Shown here: one piece after another, positions 8,343 to 15,177 of the stretch
Layout: every line of letters begins with the position of its first letter
How positions within the stretch are numbered: position 1 is the first letter of the stretch
Source of the DNA: JAUVXY01 sp964392345
GTDB taxonomy: Bacteria; Actinomycetota; Humimicrobiia; Humimicrobiales; Humimicrobiaceae
Direction: 5' to 3'
Length of the DNA: 23,671 nucleotides
NCBI GenBank assembly: GCA_964392345.1
Contig: CAYMPQ010000020.1
Coordinates: forward strand, 1-23,671
Translations under genes and position numbers: made by a program
The notes under the pieces: model-generated
Seen by the model: only the letters and a program-made list of their open reading frames with translations
What the model was told of the DNA's origin: nothing
Database searches by the model: none

Positions 8343-8402
8343 TATATTCAGGTTATATAAAAAGTATGTTTAATTAATCTAAATTATTTTCAGGAGAGCA
8401 AA

Positions 8403-9635
8403 ATGAAAAAGAATGTCATTATCCTTGGATCTATGGATTCAAAAGGTGAAGAATATGGATTTATAAAAAAGCATGTAGAGGAGACAGGGCTTGGCACCAT
8501 CCTTATTGATGTGGGAGTAATGGGTGAGCCTACAGTAAAACCCAACATTTCCAATATTGAAGTTGCGAAAGCGGCAGGTGCTGATCTCGCGGTGCTTAAA
8601 GAGGATAATCCCACTAGGGAAAAAATATCGCCTATTATGGCTGAGGGTGCAAGAATTATTGTACAGAATCTGATTGATGATGGAAAAGCACATGGAATAA
8701 TATCCTGCGGAGGAACTCAAGGCACTACTCTTGCTACATATGTGATGAGAGCCCTACCGATAGGATTTCCTAAAGTGATGGTATCTACAATGGCTGCAGG
8801 TAATACCTCAGATCTTGTAGGAATTAAGGATATAGTAATGATTCCATCAGTTGCAGATATAATGGGATTAAACAGGATTTCAAGAATAATACTAAGCGAA
8901 GCCTCGGGAGCAATCTCCGGGATGGTTCACATGGGAGTAGAGAAAGAGAAAGGACACGGCAGGCAGATAATTGCAATAACTACTGTTGGGATAACAACTC
9001 CGGGTGCGATGAAGGCCAAGGAATTTTTTATTAAAAACGGCTACGAAACTATTGTTTTCCATGCTGTTGGTTCTGGGGGCAATGCAATGGAGAACCTTAT
9101 TAGGGAAGGACATATTGACGGACTTTTTGATCTTGCGACAATTGAAGTTGTCCAGCAGATGCTGGGAGGCTATCTGGCTGCAGCTCCCGACAGGATGACT
9201 GCGGCAATTGATATGCAGATTCCTGTTGTTATAGCCCCAGGAGCGGTGTCATGCAATACTTTCGGGCCTATCGAATCAATTCCGGAAAGATTCAGGGGTA
9301 GGCAATATGCAGTTCACAGTGCGATGTTTACAAATGTCAGGACTAACAGGGAGGAACTTATAGAGCTGGCAAAAGAACAGGCAAAAAGAGTAAATCCGGC
9401 AAAAGGTCCGGTGGAATGGTTTATCCCAATGAAAGGGTTTTGCCAATATTCAGTAGAAGACGGTCCCATATATAATCCCGAAGCTGATGAGGCTTATCTT
9501 GAAACCTTGGAATCGGAGCTAAGAAAGGATATACCGATATACGTTAGGGATACTGATATAAATGATCCGGCTTTTACGATTGAAATGGCAGAGCACCTGA
9601 TGGCAATGATGGAAAAGAAGGGGAAAAAACATTGA
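8403..9635 (+). CDS. Tm-1-like ATP-binding domain protein (UPF0261)
   Basis: The 410-residue protein matches UPF0261/Tm-1 N-terminal proteins over full length. It begins with VIILGSMDSKGEEYGFIKKH and continues with ILIDVGVMGEP, GIISCGGTQGTTLATYVMRA, VMVSTMAAGNTSDLVG, VADIMGLNRISRIILSEASG, TTVGITTPGAM and FHAVGSGGNAMENLI. The two Rossmann-like halves are visible as repeated Gly-rich turns, the first being SCGGTQGTT. In tomato Tm-1 this domain binds ATP and is fused to a PEP-hydrolase-like barrel; here the two are separate neighbouring genes in reversed order. GGAGAG precedes the ATG. The biochemical role in bacteria is not established, and membership of this catabolic cluster is the main clue. 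Confidence 0.86.
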   Translation: MKKNVIILGSMDSKGEEYGFIKKHVEETGLGTILIDVGVMGEPTVKPNISNIEVAKAAGADLAVLKEDNPTREKISPIMAEGARIIVQNLIDDGKAHGIISCGGTQGTTLATYVMRALPIGFPKVMVSTMAAGNTSDLVGIKDIVMIPSVADIMGLNRISRIILSEASGAISGMVHMGVEKEKGHGRQIIAITTVGITTPGAMKAKEFFIKNGYETIVFHAVGSGGNAMENLIREGHIDGLFDLATIEVVQQMLGGYLAAAPDRMTAAIDMQIPVVIAPGAVSCNTFGPIESIPERFRGRQYAVHSAMFTNVRTNREELIELAKEQAKRVNPAKGPVEWFIPMKGFCQYSVEDGPIYNPEADEAYLETLESELRKDIPIYVRDTDINDPAFTIEMAEHLMAMMEKKGKKH

Positions 9636-9701
9636 CATTTTAAGAATTGATGCAGAGCCTAACGTAATACATTGTTTCACTAATCGGATGCTGTTTTATC
9701 C

Positions 9702-10238
9702 ATGCCGATATTTGATACTCATGAGCATCTTATGTCTGAAGAAGAAAGAAGGCTACAAAACTTAGATGTTTTTTATCTTTTCAGCCACTATGTGGGTACC
9801 GATTTGGTTGCTTCGGGAATGACTGAAAACGATTATGATATTCTTTTTGATCAAAAAATCGATATTGAAAGGAGATGGAATATTCTCTTCCCACACCTCG
9901 AAAATGTAAGGGATACCTCTTATACACAAACAATCCTGGAATGTGTAAAAAATTTTGATGATATAATATCTGTTTGCTGTCAGGAGGATATATTCAAATT
10001 TGAAAAAAAATACAACACCAGTATTTATAATCTTAAAGATTATATTAATATGATTGATAAAATCTTTGAAGACTCTGTTAAAAAAAGATATATGTTATTA
10101 AAAGTAGTCCTGGCGTATTCCATGTCTATTAATTTTGAAGAATTTACATTTGCAGAAGCAGACAGGGTATTTGCAAAGCTCTTCAAATTAGTAGATTTCG
10201 GTTTTTTCGATAAAATAGAAGGTGAGAGGTCCAAATAA
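9702..10238 (+). pseudogene. Amidohydrolase, N-terminal half only
   Basis: The 178 residues start with PIFDTHEHLMSEEERR, the HxH metal motif of the amidohydrolase superfamily, followed by LDVFYLFSHYVGTDLVASGM, as in amidohydrolases related to uronate isomerase. Such proteins are about 370-400 residues. Here the frame ends after FDKIEGERSK, and only 16 bases separate the stop from the end of the convergent gene, so the C-terminal half with the remaining metal ligands is missing. No ribosome-binding site precedes the ATG, and an in-frame stop lies at 9681-9683, so a few N-terminal residues may also be lost. It is probably the decayed last gene of the upstream cluster, truncated by rearrangement at 10238. 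Confidence 0.65.
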
Positions 10239-10254
10239 CTTAGACATCGACCAT

Positions 10255-11208
10255 TTAGAATCTCTTGCTTGAGGGCTTAGTTCTTAATTTTGAAAGTATT
10301 TTATACCTTAAGTTGATTATTTTTAGCTTTATCCTTAACCATAATTTTTCTTTGTATTTTCTGGAGAAATCTTTTGCGGCAAATTTTAATACGATAGGTC
10401 TCCCATATTTTAAACTTAAATAGCGCTTATGCTCATTTATCCACACGTAAAGGTCAGACTCGGTTCTAGTTGGAAAGTTTTCCATTATTCTATAGTGGTT
10501 TATGATACTGATGGCAGGCAGATAAATATTGTCATACCAGTATAGCGATGCTTCTTCAAAATTAATTTTTTCTTCACCTTCCTTTTTGTCCTCATTTAAT
10601 TGGTTCATAAGCTTATTTATTTGTTTTAGTATGAAATTATATTTTCCAGGGATGGTAATATTGATTTTTGCATCGGGTCTGTTTTTTTTAAGTTTAGTAA
10701 GATCTAAAAAATTCTCTCTTTCTGTCAGGATAAACATATCTTTAGGGTCCATATTCCTGGTAACAGGGATTTTAGTTATAAATTCTGTTACCTCTGCATC
10801 TATATACCTGGCGCCAACTTTTTTTGCAACACTTACTCTGTGATTGCCATCAACAACAAAGTAAATATTTCCTACTTTATAAAGTTTGACAAGCGGGAGA
10901 GCTATATCTGAAGAAAATGCTCTGTAAATGTTGGCCCATCTTTGTATCAGATGAGTTTTCTTTGGAAGAAAGTGTTTGTCAAAATCTTTATATCTATCTA
11001 CGCTTCCCACTATTTCATCTATTTTGACTGTTTTAATCCCAAGATATCTTTGATTGCGGAGACCAAGGCCTTTTTTTATCTTGTCAAACGACAAAAGTTC
11101 ATTTTCCCTGCCAATGAGAAAAAATTTCATGCTGTTAAGAAGCGATTTGAACCGGGCATTTTCAAATTCTTGTTTTGAGTTATTATCAGCGGTTTTAAAA
11201 GCATTCAT
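10255..11208 (-). CDS. ParB-like/DUF4032-related protein
   Basis: The 317-residue protein contains a ParB/sulfiredoxin-like core: YFVVDGNHRVSVAKKVGARY followed by IDAEVTEFITKIP around residues 117-148. The later segment WYDNIYLPAISIINHYRIME with the following FPTRTESDLYVWINEHKRYL is characteristic of DUF4032-type proteins. In ParB relatives the core binds nucleotide or DNA. No parA gene is adjacent, so chromosome partition is unlikely. The C-terminal tail is very basic (RLKLKIINLRYKILSKLR), suggesting nucleic-acid or membrane contact. It starts 9 bases after the metallophosphoesterase gene on the same strand, so the two form an operon. The function is unknown. Confidence 0.7.
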   Translation of the reverse strand: MNAFKTADNNSKQEFENARFKSLLNSMKFFLIGRENELLSFDKIKKGLGLRNQRYLGIKTVKIDEIVGSVDRYKDFDKHFLPKKTHLIQRWANIYRAFSSDIALPLVKLYKVGNIYFVVDGNHRVSVAKKVGARYIDAEVTEFITKIPVTRNMDPKDMFILTERENFLDLTKLKKNRPDAKINITIPGKYNFILKQINKLMNQLNEDKKEGEEKINFEEASLYWYDNIYLPAISIINHYRIMENFPTRTESDLYVWINEHKRYLSLKYGRPIVLKFAAKDFSRKYKEKLWLRIKLKIINLRYKILSKLRTKPSSKRF

Positions 11209-11217
11209 ATTTTTTCG

Positions 11218-11841
11218 TTAAAATTCTATTATCCTATAGCCATATGCATTTATAACATTTGTGCTGTTTACAACTGTTTGCCAGCTGCTGCCGGTTCCGT
11301 ATAAATGAGTGTGGCCATGTATTAAGTATTTTGGTTTGTAGACTTTAATAAATTTGTTGAAGCACTTAAAGCCTCTATGGCAAAGGTCTTCTCCGTCATG
11401 AATTTTGTATGGAGGAGCATGTGTAACAAGGATATCAATATATTTTTTTTTGAAAAGTTTATTTAAGTAAAGTTTTGGCTTTAATCTGTTAATTTTCAGG
11501 CACATCTCAAAATCAGTGTATTGGTGCTTGCCACTATTGTATCTTATTGATCCCTCAAGCCCTCCAATTAATACATCCTTGTATGCAACAATTCTATTAT
11601 CAATGTTTATGCAACCTCCCGGATGATTTCTTTTAGTACCTTTTTCTGTATTTATAAAATCTTTATGATGGTTTCCAAAAACATAAAACAGGGGCTTGTT
11701 CAGCATAGTAACTATAAATTCTAAATAGTAACTCGGCAAGTCACCGCAGGAAATTACAAAATCTATATCCTGCATCCTCTTTGCTATGGAAGGGCTATAT
11801 ATATGTTCAACAATTTCATCGCTTAAAGCTAATATTTTCAT
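11218..11841 (-). CDS. Calcineurin-like metallophosphoesterase
   Basis: The 207-residue protein has the dimetal phosphoesterase motifs in order: LALSDEIVE (usually DxH; here the His is replaced, a variant also known from an MPE subgroup starting SDE), VISCGDLPSYYLEF (GD), YVFGNHHKD (GNH), LVTHAPPY (His) and YLIHGHTHLYG (GHTH). The short length and motif spacing match small cytoplasmic phosphodiesterase/phosphatase-type members; the substrate cannot be told. It is first gene of a two-gene minus-strand unit with the DUF4032-like protein 9 bases downstream. The upstream 200 bases are shared with the divergent 3D-domain gene. No clear Shine-Dalgarno site precedes the ATG. Confidence 0.85.
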   Translation of the reverse strand: MKILALSDEIVEHIYSPSIAKRMQDIDFVISCGDLPSYYLEFIVTMLNKPLFYVFGNHHKDFINTEKGTKRNHPGGCINIDNRIVAYKDVLIGGLEGSIRYNSGKHQYTDFEMCLKINRLKPKLYLNKLFKKKYIDILVTHAPPYKIHDGEDLCHRGFKCFNKFIKVYKPKYLIHGHTHLYGTGSSWQTVVNSTNVINAYGYRIIEF

Positions 11842-12071
11842 TGCGGTTATAAATAATAATTTTTTTTATTTAAATTTGCAAATAAGCTATGCTTTGAACA
11901 ATAGTTTAACATCTTAAAGAAACTTTTTCAGATGAGAAAAAATTTTGTTCTTCAGAGAAGTGATATCAGCATTGCAGCGTTTTGTATAAAAAAATTAATA
12001 AATATACTAAAATAACTCTTTAATAAATAATTTTTTGTGTGTATTCGGGGCAATGCAAACTTGTGAGAGAA

Positions 12072-13121
12072 ATGATGGGAAAATATATAGAAGCAGGTAA
12101 AAAAAATAGCGGTAATAAAAATAATTTTAACTGTAAGCTTATTCTAAGAAAAATAGCTGTGCAGATGTTAGCGGTTCTGGCAGTTTTGACTGTTGTCCAG
12201 TTTGGCAGCCCACAGGAAATCAGCGCAATTACACTGAAAGAGCTTGGAAATGAGATTGCAAAACTTAGCAGTGATGAAGAAAAATTACTTGAAGAAATAC
12301 TTGTGTCAGAAATGTCGGTTGAGCTTAAGAGGAGAGAACTGGAGTCTTTAAATGAAAAATTAGACTTGTTTGAAGTTCAGTTAAGGGGACTTTATAACAA
12401 AATAGATGAGATCAAAAAGCGTGTTGACGACAAAACAGAATTATTAAAAGAGAGAATAATTTTTACTTATAAATACAAAAATAATGATATAGCAGTTGTT
12501 ATAACTGGTGCGCGGGACATAAATGAATTAGTCAATAGTTTGTATCTCTTTAAAAATATAATGAGAAGAGATGCAGAAATAATAGAGGAGCTTCGCCTGG
12601 AGAGAGAAGAATACAATAGAATATTAAGAAAATCTGAAGAGAAAAAAAATGAAATAGCAGAGTTAAAAGAAGAAATAAAAGCTGAAGAACAAAGTTTGCT
12701 TAAGAGTATTGAACAAAATAAATTACTTTTGGAACAGGTAAAAGGTGAAAAAAAAGAGTTGAGCACATTACTTTCTGAAATAAGGAAAAGGATAGCCGAA
12801 GTTCAGCCTGCAGGCCTTACTTTGATTGGGGAGTGGAGCATGGTGGCAACTGCTTATTATGCTTATGGGTCTGGAGGCAATGATATAAATGGAAATGGCA
12901 TCACAGCAATTGGGCTCAGGGCAAGAAAAGGCATAGTGGCAATTGACCCCAGGGTTATACCTCTTGGGACAAGGTTATATATACAGGGGTATGGGGAAGC
13001 TCTGGCAGCAGATACTGGTGGGTGGATAAAGGGTAACAGAATAGATCTTTGCTTTGAATCACTTGAAGAATGTTTCAGGTACGGCAGAAGAAAGATAAAA
13101 ATATATTTGGTAAAAGATTAA
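12072..13121 (+). CDS. Secreted coiled-coil protein with C-terminal 3D domain
   Basis: With the ATG pair at 12072/12075 the protein has about 349 residues. It starts with a basic region and a hydrophobic segment (KIAVQMLAVLAVLTVVQFG) that fits a signal peptide or anchor. Next comes a PcsB/CwlO-type coiled coil of about 200 residues rich in Glu, Lys and Leu. The C-terminus is a 3D domain with its three aspartates: VAIDPRVIPLGTRLYI, ALAADTGGWIKG and NRIDLCF. The 3D domain has the MltA-like double-psi barrel of lytic transglycosylases, so peptidoglycan cleavage or binding outside the cell is likely. A GTG at 12039 would add 11 residues but lacks a ribosome-binding site; GAGAG lies just before the ATG pair. 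Its neighbours are not cell-wall genes. Confidence 0.85.
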   Translation: MMGKYIEAGKKNSGNKNNFNCKLILRKIAVQMLAVLAVLTVVQFGSPQEISAITLKELGNEIAKLSSDEEKLLEEILVSEMSVELKRRELESLNEKLDLFEVQLRGLYNKIDEIKKRVDDKTELLKERIIFTYKYKNNDIAVVITGARDINELVNSLYLFKNIMRRDAEIIEELRLEREEYNRILRKSEEKKNEIAELKEEIKAEEQSLLKSIEQNKLLLEQVKGEKKELSTLLSEIRKRIAEVQPAGLTLIGEWSMVATAYYAYGSGGNDINGNGITAIGLRARKGIVAIDPRVIPLGTRLYIQGYGEALAADTGGWIKGNRIDLCFESLEECFRYGRRKIKIYLVKD

Positions 13122-13182
13122 CCATCCTGGCTGTGTAAAGTTTGTACGGCCTGTCCCCTGATTTATGATAGCTTTTTGCCGG

Positions 13183-13824
13183 TTAGATTACTTTTAATAG
13201 TTTATGCAAATTTTTAAAATCCTCAAGGTATTTATCCTCAGGGATCTTTTTAGATAAGGCAACATCCTCTGGCTCGTAAAATGGAACTAACTTAAAAGAT
13301 GGGTTTTCAAATATTCTCATATGTATTTTATTCATGCTGCGATATTTTTTATCCACGGAAAAGTATTTTCCCAATATGATGTTGGATACATCAAGACCCA
13401 GTGGGATAACAATGTGAGGGGTAATTATAGAAATTTCTTTAGAAAAAAAGGAAATACAATTATTTACATGTTTCTTTAATGGCTTTGCAGCAGCTGTTCC
13501 TCCCTCTGCACTTCTGGCTGTATTTTTTTTAGGAGCACATTTAACAAGATAAGTAATGTATACATCTTTGCTTAAAGAAAGATTTATTTTTTTTATTAAC
13601 TTTCTTAGGAGGTTGTTAGCAGACAATATGTCAGCCTTCCCAGCATCTGTTTCTTCCGGATAATTTCTTACCAATATCACTCTTGCATTTGACGCACCTG
13701 TTCCTACAGCAGGCTGCTTTCTTAATTTAGCCAAATCCAAGCACTTCTTGCATTGCATTATTTCTTCTGATAACTCTTTTAAGCTTTCCTTGGCACTTAT
13801 TGGCATGGTAAGAAGAGTATACAC
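13183..13824 (-). CDS. Uracil-DNA glycosylase superfamily (family 4-like), degenerate active site
   Basis: The 213-residue protein keeps the frame of Fe-S uracil-DNA glycosylases. Cys25 and Cys28 (MQCKKCLDL), Cys96 (YLVKCAPKK) and Cys123 (NNCISFF) match the four [4Fe-4S] cysteines, and PAVGTGASNARVILV and PHIVIPLGLDVSNIIL match core strands. The catalytic motif, normally GE(G/A)PG, reads VRNYPEETDAG, and the C-terminal HPS/HPA motif reads FYEPEDVAL. About 8 extra residues lie before Cys123. Cluster binding is probably retained but uracil excision is doubtful; it may be a divergent family with another base or role. A GTG start at 13824 is the longest option and an ATG at 13806 is the alternative; neither has a good ribosome-binding site. 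Confidence 0.7.
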   Translation of the reverse strand: MYTLLTMPISAKESLKELSEEIMQCKKCLDLAKLRKQPAVGTGASNARVILVRNYPEETDAGKADILSANNLLRKLIKKINLSLSKDVYITYLVKCAPKKNTARSAEGGTAAAKPLKKHVNNCISFFSKEISIITPHIVIPLGLDVSNIILGKYFSVDKKYRSMNKIHMRIFENPSFKLVPFYEPEDVALSKKIPEDKYLEDFKNLHKLLKVI

Positions 13825-13901
13825 TATAAATATTTTAGAGTAAACATTAGGTCCAAAATTTTTACTTTAAATTTTTAATTTATCTGATATCATAATAGAA
13901 A

Positions 13902-13922
13902 TTGCTCTCATGATGGGAGCAA
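13902..13922 (+). promoter_or_regulatory. Hairpin in the leader of the corrinoid protein gene
   Basis: TTGCTCTCA and TGGGAGCAA form a 9-bp stem (one T-G wobble) with a TGA loop, followed by A6, ending about 12 bases before the GGGAGGG ribosome-binding site. It could tune mRNA stability or translation. It lacks a T run on this strand and so is not a terminator. Confidence 0.4.
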
Positions 13923-13950
13923 AAAAGTAATAATGAAGGGAGGGAAAAGA

Positions 13951-14586
13951 ATGGCAAAATATCAGGAACTTGCAGATGCAGTTATTAAGGGCGACAATGT
14001 AAAGAGTAAAGAAATTGCTCAGAAACTTGTAGATGGAGGCGCAGCCCCTGTAGAGATTCTAAACGAAGGTCTGTTTCCAGGCATGGGTGTAGTTGGGAAA
14101 AGGTTTAAAGCAAATGAAATGTACATACCCGAGGTTCTGATAGCTGCAAGGGCAATGCATGCAGCTATGGATGTGCTAAAGCCGCTTCTGTCTGATGCAC
14201 AGGCAGCGTCTAAAGGGACTGTTGTCGTAGGAACAGTTCAGGGCGACCTTCACGACATTGGGAAAAACCTCGTGTGTATGATGCTCGAAGGTGGAGGATT
14301 TACAGTAGTAGATGCAGGAGTAGATGTTCCTAAAGAGAAGTTTGTAGAGGAAATGAAGAAAAACAAATCAAAGGTTTTAGGATTATCTGCTTTACTTACA
14401 ACTACAATGCCTATGATGAAAGATGTAATTGAGGCTATTAGAGCTGATGGCGAAACTTCTGATGTCAAGGTAATGGTTGGCGGAGCACCACTTACTCAGG
14501 AATACGCAGATTCTATTGGAGCTGATGGCTATGGAGCTGATGCATCAAGTGCAGTTGATGTAGCTAATGAGCTAATGGCAGTATAG
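13951..14586 (+). CDS. Corrinoid (B12-binding) methyltransferase protein, MtbC/MtmC type
   Basis: The 211-residue protein has the two-part corrinoid layout. Residues 1-85 are the helical cap (ILNEGLFPGMGVVGKRFKAN and MYIPEVLIAARAMHAAMDVL). Residues 88-211 are the Rossmann B12 domain with DxHxxG in GDLHDIGKNLV (Asp99, His101, Gly104) and the later LSALLTTTMPMM and VMVGGAPLTQEYA. The His is the lower cobalt ligand. Such proteins shuttle methyl groups between a substrate methyltransferase (methylamines, methoxy compounds, glycine betaine) and a tetrahydrofolate or CoM acceptor. No methyltransferase or reactivase gene is in the window, so the substrate is open. An upstream in-frame ATG at 13933 is less likely, because GGGAGGG lies inside that extension, 6 bases before this ATG. 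Confidence 0.92.
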   Translation: MAKYQELADAVIKGDNVKSKEIAQKLVDGGAAPVEILNEGLFPGMGVVGKRFKANEMYIPEVLIAARAMHAAMDVLKPLLSDAQAASKGTVVVGTVQGDLHDIGKNLVCMMLEGGGFTVVDAGVDVPKEKFVEEMKKNKSKVLGLSALLTTTMPMMKDVIEAIRADGETSDVKVMVGGAPLTQEYADSIGADGYGADASSAVDVANELMAV

Positions 14587-14629
14587 CTCAAACCAGTGGC
14601 AAGAAGCATTTGCCTAATAGGGATATTAA

Positions 14630-14671
14630 ATCAGAAGTGTCTATCTGAAAATAGATACTTCTGATTTTTTT
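14630..14671 (+). terminator. Rho-independent terminator of the corrinoid protein gene
   Basis: A 15-bp stem (ATCAGAAGTGTCTAT with ATAGATACTTCTGAT, one G-T wobble) and a 6-base loop run into TTTTTTT. It lies about 45 bases after the stop codon, in the convergent gap with ribH. The minus-strand copy has only a short T run, so it works mainly for the plus strand. Confidence 0.9.
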
Positions 14672-14683
14672 ATGCTCAAGTTA

Positions 14684-15154
14684 CTATTTAGATTTTAAAG
14701 CCTGGTATAAGTTTGCCATTTCTATTGCAGATAGTGCTGACTCCCAGCCTTTGTTCCCCATTTTAGTTCCTGCTCGTTCAATTGCCTGTTCTAATGTATC
14801 AGGTGTAATTACGCCGAATGATACAGGTATGTCAAAATCAAGGCTAACTTTTGCGATCCCTTTTACTGCTTCGCTTGCAATGTAATGGTTATGGGAAGTA
14901 TCTCCTTTTATAACTGTACCAAGGCATATTATGGCATTGTATTTTTTGGATTTAGCCATGATTTTTGTAACTGACGGTATCTCAAATGAACCCGGTACCC
15001 ATGCAATGTCTATATTTTCTTCTTCGCAGTGATGTCTGTGAAGACAATCAAGTGCTCCGTCCAGCAGCTTTGCAGTTATGAATTCATTGTATCTGCTTAC
15101 CACTATCCCAAATTTTAATTTTCTTGCATCAAGCTTACCTTCGAACCTTACCAT
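14684..15154 (-). CDS. ribH: 6,7-dimethyl-8-ribityllumazine synthase
   Basis: The 156-residue protein matches lumazine synthase in full. KFGIVVSRYNEFITAKLLDG holds the substrate-binding strand and helix, VPGSFEIPSVTKIM the ribityl site, and CLGTVIKGDTSHNHYI the catalytic-loop His. DIPVSFGVITPDTLEQAIER and AGTKMGNKGWESAL follow, with the usual final helix. It condenses 5-amino-6-ribitylaminouracil with 3,4-dihydroxy-2-butanone 4-phosphate. It is the last gene of the ribD-ribE-ribBA-ribH operon, starting 23 bases after ribBA with GAAAGGAG upstream. The family length (about 150-160) is normal and all expected motifs are present. Confidence 0.96.
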   Translation of the reverse strand: MVRFEGKLDARKLKFGIVVSRYNEFITAKLLDGALDCLHRHHCEEENIDIAWVPGSFEIPSVTKIMAKSKKYNAIICLGTVIKGDTSHNHYIASEAVKGIAKVSLDFDIPVSFGVITPDTLEQAIERAGTKMGNKGWESALSAIEMANLYQALKSK

Positions 15155-15177
15155 TTATTTTTCTCCTTTCGCTTTTG

